A stretch of DNA of 64,000 bases from Henriciella sp. (GCF_029936995.1 NZ_JAPYRE010000004.1:62001-126000); one strand, 5' to 3'; positions 17,326 to 27,700 are shown, numbered from the stretch's first letter. Made by a program: numbers and translations. Notes: generated from the letters alone by a model not told the origin.

Positions 17326-18797
17326 CAGAGGCCTCCAATCGCGATGTATTTGATGTCGAGGTAGTCATCCAGACCGTAGCGGGAGCCCTCCCGACCCAGA
17401 CCGGATTCCTTGATGCCCCCAAACGGGGTCGCAGCGCTTGATATTGCGTTCTCGTTCAGGCCGATCATGCCGGCTTCCAGCTGTTCAGCGACACGCCTGG
17501 CGCGGGCCATGCCACGTGTCCAGAAATAAGCGGCCAGGCCATAGGGGGTATCGTTCGCCAGCTTTACGGCTTCTTCTTCCGTTTCAAATGTGAATATCGG
17601 TGCCACCGGACCGAAGATTTCGGTATGGGTAATATCCATCTGGTTTGTGACACCTGACAGGATAATGGGGGGCAGGAAGTTGCCTTTGTCCATTTCCTTG
17701 CCGGATGTGGAGAGCTCAGCACCTTTGGCGATTGCATCTTCGATCAAGGCGCGGGTTTTCTGTTTTGCCGCGCTATTGATCATCGGACCCATGTCACAGG
17801 CTGGATCAAAGCCATCACTTACATTCATGGCTTTCGCGGCGGCGATGAATTTGTCGAGAAACTCCCCCTTTATCGAGGCATGCAGAAGGATCCTGTTGGC
17901 ACAGACGCATGTCTGTCCGGCATTGCGGAATTTCGCAGCGATAGCCCCGGCAACGGCAGCATCTATGTCGGCATCGTCGAATACGATCAGAGGAGCGTTA
18001 CCGCCCAGTTCTAGCGAGAGCCGTTTTACCGTTTCCGCGCTCTGCCCCATCAAGAGCTTCCCGACACGCGTGGAGCCGGTGAAGGAAATTTTCCTGATGC
18101 GTGGATCGCCTGTAAGGACCCCTGCAACAGCTGCAGGGTCTTTCGACGTGACGACCTGGAATACGCCTTCCGGAAAGCCAGCCTCTTCGGCCAGAAGTTC
18201 CAGCGCGAGTGCTGAAAGTGGTGTTTCCTCGGAAGGCTTGAGAACGATCGTACATCCGGCTGCCAGAGCAGGGGCGGCCTTGCGGGTGATCATGCCGCTT
18301 GGAAAATTCCACGGGGTGATGGCCCCTACGACCCCGACAGGCTGCTTGATCACGAGCTGTAGGCGTGACGCCTCGCTGGTCGGGATGACATCGCCATAAG
18401 CGCGTTTGGCTTCTTCAGCGAACCATTCGATATAAGTTGCACCGAATGTTACTTCACGGTGTGCTTCAGCCACCGGCTTGCCCTGTTCAAGTGTCAGGAT
18501 CGCGGCCAGATCGTCGGCATGGGTCATGATGAGGTCATGCCAGCGGCGGAGGATGGTGCAGCGGTCTTTCGCTGTCAGGCCAGCCCACTCCGGTTGTGCC
18601 CGGGTGGCAGCAGTAACAGCTTTCTCAGTTGCCGCAGCACTCTCATCGGGCACATCTGCAATCAGTGCGTCGTTTGCTGGATTATGGACAGCAAAGGTTT
18701 TGCTGGGTTTGCGGGCCTCTATACGATCGATGATCTTTCGAAGCATAGGGTTAGCCCCGGCCAGATCGGCCGGCGTCATTTCTGTTGTGAGGGACAT
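17325..18797 (-). CDS. gabD: Succinate/glutarate-semialdehyde dehydrogenase-like enzyme
   Basis: Starting at the ATG at 18795-18797 (MSLTTEMTPADL), one base after the transaminase stop, gives 490 residues, close to GabD of E. coli (about 480). Seen directly are GVVGAITPWNFPSGMITRK, FTGSTRVGKLLMGQSA, the catalytic Glu in LELGGNAPLIVF and the catalytic Cys in FRNAGQTCVCANRI. The family oxidises omega-semialdehydes to dicarboxylates with NAD(P)+. Being co-transcribed with an omega-transaminase, it likely oxidises that enzyme's aldehyde product (succinate or glutarate semialdehyde or a homologue). The exact chain length cannot be read from sequence, so the symbol denotes the family. Confidence 0.87.
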   Translation of the reverse strand: MSLTTEMTPADLAGANPMLRKIIDRIEARKPSKTFAVHNPANDALIADVPDESAAATEKAVTAATRAQPEWAGLTAKDRCTILRRWHDLIMTHADDLAAILTLEQGKPVAEAHREVTFGATYIEWFAEEAKRAYGDVIPTSEASRLQLVIKQPVGVVGAITPWNFPSGMITRKAAPALAAGCTIVLKPSEETPLSALALELLAEEAGFPEGVFQVVTSKDPAAVAGVLTGDPRIRKISFTGSTRVGKLLMGQSAETVKRLSLELGGNAPLIVFDDADIDAAVAGAIAAKFRNAGQTCVCANRILLHASIKGEFLDKFIAAAKAMNVSDGFDPACDMGPMINSAAKQKTRALIEDAIAKGAELSTSGKEMDKGNFLPPIILSGVTNQMDITHTEIFGPVAPIFTFETEEEAVKLANDTPYGLAAYFWTRGMARARRVAEQLEAGMIGLNENAISSAATPFGGIKESGLGREGSRYGLDDYLDIKYIAIGGL

Positions 18798-18798
18798 G

Positions 18799-20172
18799 CT
18801 AGGCGACTCCGAGCTTTCTGGCGGTCTCCGTGAGCCCTGCCGAGGCTTTCTCGATGATTTCATCAATTTCCGCGTGAGTGATCGTAAGCGGTGGGCAGAT
18901 CACCATGGCCTGGCCTACAGCTCGCATGATGAGCCCCTTGTCGAGGCAGATGTCACGGCAGATATTTGCCGCGTTGTCCTCGGCAGTGAATGGTTCGCGT
19001 GTTTCACGGGACTTGACCAGCTGCAGACCAGCAATGAGGCCTGCCCCCCTGACTTCACCGATAATGCTGTGCTGCTCGCTGAGCTCCTTGAGACGTTCAC
19101 GAAGATAGGGGCCGACATCGTCCCTGACGCGCTCGACAAGTCCCTCGCGTTCAATGATTTCGATATTCGCATGAGCCACTGCACAGGCGACGGGGTGGCC
19201 AGAATAAGTGTAACCGTGAGGGATTGGTCCGCCTTCATTTATTGTCTCGAAGATGGCATCACTGAAGGCTACCGCTGATATAGGCAGGTAGCCTGAGGAC
19301 ATGCCCTTCGCCATCGGCATTATGTCCGGCTGGACGCCATAATACTGGCAGCCAAACCATTCACCCAGACGGCCAAATCCACAGATCACCTCGTCCGACA
19401 CGAGCAGGATGTCATGCTTACGGCAGATTTTCTGGACTTCCGGCCAGTAGGTGGACGGAGGGTCAATTACGCCGCCGGCCCCCTGCACGGGCTCACCGAT
19501 AAAGGCTGCGATGTTGTCCGCGCCGATTTCGAGGATTTTTTCTTCAAGGGCCTGTGCGGCCCGGAGGCCGAACTCTTCAGGCGTGAGGTTTCCTCCGTGA
19601 GCATACCAGTGGGGTTCCATGATGTGTTCGAAGCCCGGCAACGTGGATGATCCCATGTCATGCATGTGCTTCATACCGCCAAGGCTTGTCGCGGCGAGCG
19701 TGCTGCCGTGATAGCCGAGATTACGGCCGATGAACTTGTATTTCTCCGGCTTTCCACGGACATGCCAATAATGACGGGCCATACGGATGACGGTGTCATT
19801 TGCTTCCGAGCCGGAATTGGCAAAGAAGAAATGATTGAGATCACCAGGTGTGATCTCGGAAAGCTTCTGGGCCAGTTCGATCTGGCTGGGCGTAGAACTC
19901 TGGAAGAATGAGTTATAGAAAGGCAGCTCCGACATCTGCCGTGTAGCAGTATCGACCAGCTCCTGACGGCCATAGCCGACATTCACACACCACAGCCCGG
20001 CCATGCCGTCCAGGATCCTATTGCCATCGCTGTCATGGACATAGCATCCATCTGCACTGGTGATGACACGTGTTCCACGTTCTGCGAGCGTCTTGGGATC
20101 GCAGAAAGGGTGGATGTGATGCGAGGCGTCCAGTGCCTGCCATTGAGCTGTATTGCTTTGAGCGATCGCCAT
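18799..20172 (-). CDS. Class-III aminotransferase, omega-amine:pyruvate type (SpuC-like)
   Basis: This 457-residue PLP enzyme starts with MAIAQSNTAQWQALDASHHI. It shows RILDGMAGLWCVNVGYGR, FFFANSGSEANDTVIRMARH, AFIGEPVQGAGGVIDPP, LVSDEVICGFGRLGEWFG and the Schiff-base Lys in MPMAKGMSSGYLPISAV. These are features of the polyamine or beta-alanine:pyruvate transaminase branch, which moves a terminal amino group to pyruvate to give L-alanine and an aldehyde. It is the first gene of the operon with semialdehyde dehydrogenase, porin and alanine dehydrogenase. A LysR-type box lies 79 bases upstream of its start (20251-20267). Confidence 0.88.
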   Translation of the reverse strand: MAIAQSNTAQWQALDASHHIHPFCDPKTLAERGTRVITSADGCYVHDSDGNRILDGMAGLWCVNVGYGRQELVDTATRQMSELPFYNSFFQSSTPSQIELAQKLSEITPGDLNHFFFANSGSEANDTVIRMARHYWHVRGKPEKYKFIGRNLGYHGSTLAATSLGGMKHMHDMGSSTLPGFEHIMEPHWYAHGGNLTPEEFGLRAAQALEEKILEIGADNIAAFIGEPVQGAGGVIDPPSTYWPEVQKICRKHDILLVSDEVICGFGRLGEWFGCQYYGVQPDIMPMAKGMSSGYLPISAVAFSDAIFETINEGGPIPHGYTYSGHPVACAVAHANIEIIEREGLVERVRDDVGPYLRERLKELSEQHSIIGEVRGAGLIAGLQLVKSRETREPFTAEDNAANICRDICLDKGLIMRAVGQAMVICPPLTITHAEIDEIIEKASAGLTETARKLGVA

Positions 20173-20250
20173 TGCGTGTCCTTCCGAATGTTTGAGCGTA
20201 TCTTGCGCTTCGAAAGGACGGTCGGAGAAGATGACTAAAGCGATTGAAGT

Positions 20251-20267
20251 GGTGCGGTTTGAGCACC
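20251..20267. promoter_or_regulatory. LysR-type box, copy 1 (upstream of transaminase operon)
   Basis: GGTGCG-GTTTG-AGCACC matches the other three copies at 11 of 12 arm positions and keeps the 5-base spacer and T-N11-A spacing. It lies between the PaiB stop (20273) and the transaminase start (20172), where it could control the transaminase-gabD-porin-ald operon. Confidence 0.55.
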
Positions 20268-20272
20268 AATCC

Positions 20273-20953
20273 TTATTTTCGGACCTGTGCCTGATGATCA
20301 GTTCTGTATGCGCGCATATTCCGGGCGATCTCCCGGTCCTGTATGCTGCCGCGTTTTTCCAGAGCAGAGATGACGCGATCCTGGTCGGCGACTGATTGGG
20401 TCTGGCTCAGCTTGGTGACAGCGTCGATGCGCGTGACTGAAATCCGGAAAGACCGGATATGCGGTAGCAGGGTCTCGACCTTGCCCTCAGGGGCGTCTTC
20501 AAGCTTCCATGCGTTGCCATCGCCAATGGCTTCGCTTTGCGCGATTGTGACACGCATGATGTCCAGCTGGTCTTCGTCGTCATCAACAGGTTCCAGCACA
20601 CCACGCACCTGCGCGGCAATATAGTTCCAGGTCGGCACTGTGCGTTGATCTCTGTACCAGCTGGCCGAAACATAGGTGTCAGGACCGTGGAAAATGGCGA
20701 GAGCTTTCTGTCCTGAGTGGAGGGTGGCGGCGTGCGGGTTATGGCGTGCCATGTGGCCGATCAGTTGCATCTCTCCCGATGGGGTTTCCTGTAGGTACAT
20801 CGGGGCAGAAGTTGCGAAAGGCAGGTCATCCCTTGTGGTGACGAGCTGGCCGAAGGGGTAGGCATGAACGATTGAGACAGGTTCCGGGGCCATGTAGGGC
20901 TTGGGAATATACATTTTCCACGTATCGTGAATGTTCGTCATCGGCGTTTCCAT
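20273..20953 (-). CDS. PaiB-family FMN-binding protein (second copy)
   Basis: This 226-residue protein has all the PaiB hallmarks: MYIPKPY (near residue 14), LIGHMARHNPHA, AIFHGPDTYVSASWYRDQR and VPTWNYIAAQVRG. The family is annotated as FMN-binding negative transcriptional regulators (PaiB of Bacillus) but adopts a flavin-reductase-like split barrel, so an enzymatic role is possible. A shorter N-terminus beginning at the MYIPKPY Met is also plausible. It has its own LysR-type box 67 bases upstream (21020-21036), shared with the divergent serine hydrolase. Confidence 0.85.
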   Translation of the reverse strand: METPMTNIHDTWKMYIPKPYMAPEPVSIVHAYPFGQLVTTRDDLPFATSAPMYLQETPSGEMQLIGHMARHNPHAATLHSGQKALAIFHGPDTYVSASWYRDQRTVPTWNYIAAQVRGVLEPVDDDEDQLDIMRVTIAQSEAIGDGNAWKLEDAPEGKVETLLPHIRSFRISVTRIDAVTKLSQTQSVADQDRVISALEKRGSIQDREIARNMRAYRTDHQAQVRK

Positions 20954-21019
20954 TGTGTTGTTACCACTCCACTCTCCCTTGCCACTTTAGCTTTGTAAGG
21001 CGCGAAATATAGCCAAACC

Positions 21020-21036
21020 GGTGCGGCAGGCGCACC
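21020..21036. promoter_or_regulatory. LysR-type box, copy 2 (PaiB / serine hydrolase divergent region)
   Basis: GGTGCG-GCAGG-CGCACC is a perfect 6-base-arm palindrome with the T-N11-A spacing typical of LysR operators. It lies between the divergent PaiB (start 20953) and serine hydrolase (start 21144) genes. Confidence 0.65.
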
Positions 21037-21143
21037 GCCGGTCGTCTTCTTGGCACCTGAGAATTAGGGTTGGGCGCTGTACTGTTAGGAGAAGGACACC
21101 AGCGTCAAAGCCATGAGGCGGGCGCCAGCAAGGAGACAGGCTT

Positions 21144-22304
21144 GTGACAACACTCCAGCAGGCTTCTGAACAGAATAAACCGGAAATTGGTGATATTGTA
21201 ACCGCTTACGCGGGCAAGCTGATGCCGAATGTTCAGATGAAAACGTTCAGCAACACCGATCAGATTTTTCCGGTGCGAACGATTGCCAGAGGAGGTCCAG
21301 TGTCGCCTATCCCGTCGTCTCCAAACTGGATGAGTGATTTTCCCATCCCTTCGAACGGCAAAGTCTATGACCTGTACGACTATGTTTCACAAAACCGTCT
21401 GGTTGGCCTGCTTGCGATCAAGGATGGAGAGGTCGTGTACGAGTATCACGATCAGGGTATCACGTCCGATACACGCTGGATGTCGATGTCCATGGCAAAG
21501 TCGGTTTCGACAACTTTGGTCGGGGCGGCTATCAAGGATGGGTACATTGGCGGCGTAGATGACCAACTGGTGGAGTACCTGCCTGAACTGAATGGTAGCG
21601 GCTATGATGGGGTATCGATCCGGCACCTGTTGCAGATGACCTCTGGCGTGAAATGGGATGATACCCATACCGTGGAGAGCTCTGAGCGCCGGACCATGCT
21701 CGACCTGCAAGTCGCCCAGAAGCCGGGTGAGATCATGAATTTCATGGCCTCCTTGCCGCGCATTGCAGAACCCGGGCAGGTCTGGAACTACAGTACTGGC
21801 GAAACACATGTGGTAGGCGCGCTGGTCAGGGCAGCCACAGGCAAATGGCTGTCCGATTATTGCTCGGAAAGGATGTGGTCCCGGCTTGGCATGCAGGATG
21901 ATGGGGCATGGTGGCTGGAATCCCCTGGCGGGCTGGAAGTTGCTGGCAGTGGTATCTGCGCGACCTTGCATGATTATGCGCGTCTCGGCCTGTTTGCGCT
22001 TAATGAAGGCGTTATCGATGGAGAGCCCGTCGTGCCGGAGGGGTGGTTCAGGGAAGCGACTGAGCCGCGCATGGCCGGGAATGACCCATTGAACTACGGC
22101 TACATGTGGTGGCCTGTACCTGACCGTGATGGCAATTTTTCAGAACGGGCCTTCAGTGCACGCGGGATTTTCGGCCAGTACATCTATATCAATCCGACGC
22201 GGCGTATCGTGCTCACGGTCATGAGCTGCCGGTCGAAACCCAAATTTTCTGAGACCATTCCCGATAACGACTTTTTCAATGCCGCAGTAGATGCGCTCGG
22301 TTAG
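21144..22304 (+). CDS. Serine hydrolase of the beta-lactamase class C / NylB-like family
   Basis: This 386-residue protein starts with GTG at 21144, with AGGAGA eight bases upstream. It has the S-x-x-K catalytic motif in RWMSMSMAKSVSTTLVG (near residue 118), VSIRHLLQMTSGVKWDD, and WNYSTGETHVVGALV, where Tyr is the second catalytic motif. No signal peptide is visible, so it is probably cytoplasmic. The length and S-M-A-K resemble 6-aminohexanoate-dimer hydrolases (about 390 residues) and related amidases/esterases. Next to an omega-transaminase and a semialdehyde dehydrogenase, an amide hydrolase releasing an omega-amino acid makes sense, but this is inference. Its stop overlaps that of the convergent LysR gene by four bases. 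Confidence 0.82.
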   Translation: MTTLQQASEQNKPEIGDIVTAYAGKLMPNVQMKTFSNTDQIFPVRTIARGGPVSPIPSSPNWMSDFPIPSNGKVYDLYDYVSQNRLVGLLAIKDGEVVYEYHDQGITSDTRWMSMSMAKSVSTTLVGAAIKDGYIGGVDDQLVEYLPELNGSGYDGVSIRHLLQMTSGVKWDDTHTVESSERRTMLDLQVAQKPGEIMNFMASLPRIAEPGQVWNYSTGETHVVGALVRAATGKWLSDYCSERMWSRLGMQDDGAWWLESPGGLEVAGSGICATLHDYARLGLFALNEGVIDGEPVVPEGWFREATEPRMAGNDPLNYGYMWWPVPDRDGNFSERAFSARGIFGQYIYINPTRRIVLTVMSCRSKPKFSETIPDNDFFNAAVDALG

Positions 22305-23350
22305 GGAGCCGGTTTGTATTCCGGGGTGTCCTTGGCGATCGTGTTGGTCAGCCAGACCCTGAATTTGCGCAGGCTGGGCTCATCCCAGCGGTCCCGCCGC
22401 GCGATCAGGACATAGTTTCCAAGCCTGAGAGGGAAGGCGGGATTATCCTTGCCGATCCAGACAAGGTCGCCCCGTTCCAGATGTTTGGAAGCAATCAGGG
22501 GGTTGCTCAGAGCAATACCGCTACCGTGCCGTGAGGCATCGCTCGTCAGGTTTCCCTGCCAGAGAAGAGGGCCTCTCAGCCCATTGCCGCAATCAACTCC
22601 CAAGGATGTCAGCCAGATTTCCCAGGTGCGTGTCGTGTTCTCGTGCAGAAGCTGGTGGTTGAGGAGCTCAGCCGGTGTCGTGATCTCGGGCTTGTCTTCT
22701 AGATATTCGGGGCTTGCGACCGGGATGATCGGCGATTGTGCGATGACCTGGCTGCGCATGTTTGGCGGCAGGTCTTCCAACTCTTCATAGGAGGCCCAGT
22801 AGCGAATATCCACGTTGGCTTCATGTGAGAGGAAATCAGGTGGTGTGACAGACGGTTTCAACTCGATTTCGACATCCTTGTTGACCCGCTCGAGTGAGGC
22901 GAGTCTCCGGGAAAGCCACTGCTGGGCAAACCCCGGCGTGCTCCAGATCAGTAATTGGTGATGCATGCCCTGGTTAAGCAGGTCGAGGGTGGCGTGGGCC
23001 ACTGTGTCCAGGGCTGTGGAGATCGATTTGTGATAATCCTTGCCGGCCTCTGTGAGCACCAGGCCTGTAGGGACACGCTCGACAAGCGTCACGCCGACCC
23101 AGTCTTCAAGGGTGCGCAGGTGGCGACTGAGTACGGCATGGTCCCGGTCGAGCCATTTGGCGGCCTTGCGGACCCCGCCAAGACGGGCAATCGCATCAAA
23201 GGCCCGCAAGCCTTCAAAGGGGGGGAGGGCCTTGCGGACAGGCGGCTGCTGGCCTGACTGTGATGGAACGTCCTTAAGGTCGACCATGCTCATTATTCCG
23301 TCGTCACTGAACTGTTGCATAATTGACGGTCCGTCTTGTTGTGAAGTCAA
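22301..23350 (-). CDS. LysR-family transcriptional regulator
   Basis: This protein has up to 349 residues. The winged helix-turn-helix begins at LPPFEGLRAFDAIARLGGVR (near residue 43) and continues with KAAKWLDRDHAVLSRHLRTL and LTEAGKDYHKSI, a GcvA-like pattern; a periplasmic-binding-fold effector domain follows. The first 40 residues are unusual for the family, and later Met codons (residues 11, 20 and 22) are alternative starts. It is flanked by the serine hydrolase and the PepSY gene and lies amid four copies of a GGTGCG-N5-CGCACC palindrome, so it is the best candidate to bind them. Confidence 0.88.
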   Translation of the reverse strand: MTSQQDGPSIMQQFSDDGIMSMVDLKDVPSQSGQQPPVRKALPPFEGLRAFDAIARLGGVRKAAKWLDRDHAVLSRHLRTLEDWVGVTLVERVPTGLVLTEAGKDYHKSISTALDTVAHATLDLLNQGMHHQLLIWSTPGFAQQWLSRRLASLERVNKDVEIELKPSVTPPDFLSHEANVDIRYWASYEELEDLPPNMRSQVIAQSPIIPVASPEYLEDKPEITTPAELLNHQLLHENTTRTWEIWLTSLGVDCGNGLRGPLLWQGNLTSDASRHGSGIALSNPLIASKHLERGDLVWIGKDNPAFPLRLGNYVLIARRDRWDEPSLRKFRVWLTNTIAKDTPEYKPAP

Positions 23351-23416
23351 GCTCTGCAGGGGTTTTCGTGCAGCGTTTCAGCAGCTCAGGCCGGCCATGG
23401 GGCAGGGGAAGCGTAA

Positions 23417-24490
23417 TCAGGGTGATGGTGAGGCAGCGCCGCTACGCTGGCGTTTGTTCATCCAAAGGCGGAGGCCGAGATACATCATAACCAACAGCCA
23501 GATGCCTACGGCGGTATTCACCAGTCTTCCAACCAAACCACCAATCTGTCCTGTATGGACAGGATAGAGTGCCTCGGCGATACGCGCATTGAAGGCGCTA
23601 TTGGCGGCATCGTGAGTAAGCAGGACCTCACCATCCAACCCCACGAAGACGCGTGTTGCACCATAAAGCCGTGGCATCTCTCCCGGAGCGTTCAGGCGGA
23701 ACTTGTACCAGGTGCTGTCATCGCTTGGCAGATTGATCGCCACGAGGGTTGAGCCCGGGTATTCAGCCAATGCGGTTTCAATGGCGGTAGCAAGGCTGAT
23801 TGTGGTTCCGGATGAATAGTCCTGCCTCTCTGGGGAAGCTTCTTCAACGCCGAGCGTGTTCTCCACGAAGTCGGCCTGATTCAGAGCGATGCCTGCCGAA
23901 ATCACGACAAGTGCAGGTAGTAAGCCCCAAAAACCGATGCGCCAGTGCCAACCTGATAGCGTAATAGCTGATGGAGCTTTCCTCGTTTTTGTGAATCCTT
24001 TCAGGCGTTTGCGTCTGGGCCACCCCATCCATAGCCCGAGGCAGATATTGGAGAGCAGGAGACAGCCGGAGATGAAGAAGATGATATATCCCGTGTTTCC
24101 GAGCATGAGTGATTTGTGAAACTGGGTCAGGGTTTCGAAAATGGCGCCATCGGAAAAGAGCTGTTCATCCGACCTGTCGCGTATAAATGTACCTGCGCCA
24201 TCTATTCGTACCGTGCGGTGCTCTCCATCCCGGGTCAGGTAGGCATCATATTGGCCTTCACGTCCGCCTGAAATCCAGATGGAGGAAATATTGTCGCCAT
24301 TTGCCTGTAGCTCGGTGACTGCTTTCTCGAGTGCTTCCGCGTTTGTGGCAGTTGCATCCTGACCGAGGAAAAAATCATCGATATCAGCGCGAAACCCTAT
24401 GGCGAGACCGGATGCGGCCTGCAGAATCCAGAGAGCAACAAATGCCAGACTGATCCATCTGTGGATCACGAGGAGTCGAGGAAAACGCAT
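23417..24490 (-). CDS. PepSY-associated transmembrane protein (second copy)
   Basis: This 357-residue inner-membrane protein has its first helix at WISLAFVALWILQAASGLAI. Helices follow FHKSLMLGNTGY and AITLSGWHWRIGFWGLL, and the last helix follows LYPVHTGQIGGLVGRLVNTA, ending in a basic tail. The His motifs FHKSL and PVHTGQIGG mark the PepSY_TM family. Members accompany TBDRs and may support reduction or energisation of uptake. It is encoded divergently from the second TolB/amidohydrolase, with a LysR-type box between them (24584-24600). Confidence 0.83.
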   Translation of the reverse strand: MRFPRLLVIHRWISLAFVALWILQAASGLAIGFRADIDDFFLGQDATATNAEALEKAVTELQANGDNISSIWISGGREGQYDAYLTRDGEHRTVRIDGAGTFIRDRSDEQLFSDGAIFETLTQFHKSLMLGNTGYIIFFISGCLLLSNICLGLWMGWPRRKRLKGFTKTRKAPSAITLSGWHWRIGFWGLLPALVVISAGIALNQADFVENTLGVEEASPERQDYSSGTTISLATAIETALAEYPGSTLVAINLPSDDSTWYKFRLNAPGEMPRLYGATRVFVGLDGEVLLTHDAANSAFNARIAEALYPVHTGQIGGLVGRLVNTAVGIWLLVMMYLGLRLWMNKRQRSGAASPSP

Positions 24491-24583
24491 AGGGCCTCCA
24501 GTGTGCAGATACAGATTATTTGCGCTGGAGCGATTATCGCAGGAACCCGGATTTGCCTGACAGATGCGAAGCGTGCGGCATGT

Positions 24584-24600
24584 GGTGCGGATAACGCACC
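24584..24600. promoter_or_regulatory. LysR-type box, copy 3 (PepSY / amidohydrolase divergent region)
   Basis: GGTGCG-GATAA-CGCACC is a perfect 6-base-arm palindrome with T-N11-A spacing. It lies 94 bases upstream of the PepSY start (24490) and 138 bases upstream of the amidohydrolase ATG (24738). Confidence 0.65.
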
Positions 24601-24737
24601 GAAACTTGCGCCCTAAGCGCCTTCGCCAGTGCTATTGGGACATGATGAAGTCATAAAAATGCAAACTGGCCCAGGCCCGTTTTCACGGTGGGCGGGCTGA
24701 AGCATGTCGAAATCATAACCGCTGGGAGGTGGCATTC

Positions 24738-27700
24738 ATGAACTTCAGGTCTCTGGCAGCAGTTGGATTTCGGAACAGTATTCATCGCCGGTCATGGCCC
24801 GGGCGCTCTTGCATGGGATGTCACCGATACTGGTCAGCCCTACGAGACTGTTGAGTTCACCCTGACAGAGGGAACCTGGATCAGCCTGGATGTCAGCCCG
24901 GACGGCGAGACTATCGTGTTCGACTTGCTGGGAGACATTTATGCCATGCCATCAACTGGCGGGGCGGCACGTCTGGTGCATGGCGGGCCAGCCATGCAGC
25001 GCTCCCCGCAATACAGTCCTGACGGCTCGAAAATTGCCTACATCAGCGATGTGGACGGAGCTGATAACATCTGGACCTCCCGTCCGGATGGGGGTGAAGC
25101 CATCCAGGTGTCATCCGAGACCTCTCTTGCTGTGGTCGAGCCCGCATGGAGCCCTGATGGCGAGACACTGGCCGCCGCACGCATGTTTGACACAGCTGAC
25201 CGCCTGCACGCCTCTGAACTGGTCACATATCCGGCAAGAGGCGGGCCAGGTGAGCAGATCGTGGCCATGCCGGAGACGGGTGAGAACGTACATGATGCGG
25301 TTTTCTCGCCGGATGGTGAGGCGCTTTACTTCGTAGAGAAAGTAACCGGGCCGCATCCGTCAGGGATCTATATCGACGCCAATCACAAGCATTTCGCGAT
25401 CCGCCGGAAGGATATTGAGACCGGGAATATCGAGACTGTTGTAGGCGGCTTTGGTGGGGCCACATCGCCTTCGATTTCACCGTCCGGGGACAAAATGGCT
25501 TTCGTCCGCAGGGTGAGGGACGAGACGATGCTGTTTGTCTATGATTTCGCCTCGAAAACGCAAACCCCCATTTTTGATGGGTTGGACCGGGACGGCCAGG
25601 CGGATTTTCTGGGCCAGGGTAACTATTATCCACGTTTTTCCTGGTTTCCTGACGGGGAGGACCTTGCCGTTTGGGCGGGGGGCAAGATTCTCCGCATCGG
25701 TACAGAAACGGGTGAAACAAGCGAGATCCCGTTCAAGCTGACCTCCCGACACCAGCTGACTAAGCCCGTCCGGCTGACGCAAGACCTTGATCCGGACATG
25801 GTGCAGGTCAAAGCGGTGTCGAAGATTACCGTTTCGCCAGACCGTGAAACGCTGGCTTTCACAGCGCTTGGCGGTATCTGGCAACAGGATGTTGCTGGAG
25901 GAGAGCCTGCAAAACTGACTGACATGCATGCCTCACAATCGGAGGCAACCTATTCACCCGATGGTGCACAGCTTGCTTTTGTAGAATGGGACGATGTCAG
26001 CGGTGGTGAGCTGAAGGTCAGAAAGGCAGACGGCGAGGTTGTCAGCCTTTTCCAAACTGCGGGCATTGTTCGTGAGCCTGTCTACTCGCCGGATGGCTCG
26101 AAGATCCTTTTCCGGATCGCGGAAGGTGATGACTGTCTGGGGGGGACACAAGGCGGAGGCTAGTCTTTACTGGTTACCTGCAGAGGGCGGCACACCGAGA
26201 AGCCTGGGTGTTTCTGGTGGCTATCCAAGGTTTTCTCCCGATGGAACGCGTGTCTTCTTCACGACCGAGGGGTATGCCAGCGGCACAATGGTGACGACGC
26301 TGGAAAGTGTAGCGTTGGACGGGCAAGATCATAAAACGCATCTGCGTACACAGAGCTCCGATACGAATGAGCTGAAGCTAAGCCCTGATCTGAAGTGGAT
26401 CGCGTACCGTCATTACCAGCATTATTACGCCGCTCCGTTTGATGCAGGCGCAGAAGAGTCTGTCCTAGATGCTGGCGAAGGCCGGCAGCTGAAAAGTATT
26501 GGTGGCTATGAACTGACCTGGGAAAAAAATTCCAGCGGTGTCTACTGGGCATTTGGCCCTGATATCTACAAGGCAAGCATTGGCGATGTTGCGGCGGCAC
26601 CGGAAATATTCACACAGGTAGACCTGCGATTCCGGGCAGATGTCCCCGCAGGCCTGACAGCTTTTGTTGGTGGTCGTGTCATCACGATGGATGGTGACAA
26701 GATTATCGAAAACGGCACCGTAGTTGTCGATGGTAACCGGATCGTCTCGGTCGGCCCGGCCAATGAAGTCGACGTGCCTGCGGAGGCGCATATTGTTGAC
26801 GCGTCAGGCAAGACGATCATGCCGGGCCTGATCGACATGCATGGCCATCTTGATACCTGCTACTACGCCTCGTCCGGACTGCTGCCCCAGCAGCAGGGCT
26901 CCCGGTATGCGGCGCTCGCCTTCGGTGTGACGACCAACTATGACCCCTACACATCGGAGCTGCCGACCTATGGTGCCGCGGAGATGGTTCAGGCGGGGAG
27001 CATGGTTGGACCACGGTCCATTGATGTCGGCTATGTCGCTTATGGGCGTAAGCAGAAGTACGATCCGGTCTATGTTCCGATTGAGACATATGACGATGCC
27101 GAGACTTTCATGGACCGTAAAGTCGCGCTCGGCGGCACGATCATCAAGAGCTACCGTCAGGTTCAGCGAAAGCAGCGCCAGATGCTGAACAAGGCCGGGC
27201 GCGAGGCCGGCGTGATGGTCGATGTTGAAGGCGAGAGCCACTACTTCAATGCGATTTCGGCCGTCCTCGATGGCAATGTAAACCTCCAGCACAATGTGCC
27301 GGTTGAGAACCTTTATGACGATTTCATCCAGCTTCTCGCGCGGTCCGAGGTAGCGCATACACCGACGCTGATTGTCCTGTTCGGGGAGCTGATGGGCGAG
27401 AACTATCTGTTCCAGTCATCGCGCCTCTGGGAAGACCCGCGGGTGAATGACTTTGTCCAGACCACAACCAGCTCCTACAGTCCGCTCGCCGTCCCGGTCG
27501 GTGCCCCGCCATATGTGCGTGGCATGACGAACATAGAGGCGGTCGACGAGCTCTGGGACATAGGGTTTCGTGCGGCGGCCCGGTCAATGAAGGCGCTCAA
27601 CGATGCGGGCGGCCTTGTGAATGCAGGTTCCCATGGGCAGGTGTTCGGACTTGCCATGCACTGGGAGCTGCAACTGCTGTCCGAGGGCGGCATGAGCAAT

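Noticed and set aside
21258-21274. GGTGCG inside the serine hydrolase coding region (LysR box candidate)
   Set aside because: The second arm (TTGCCA) does not match and it lies within coding sequence.
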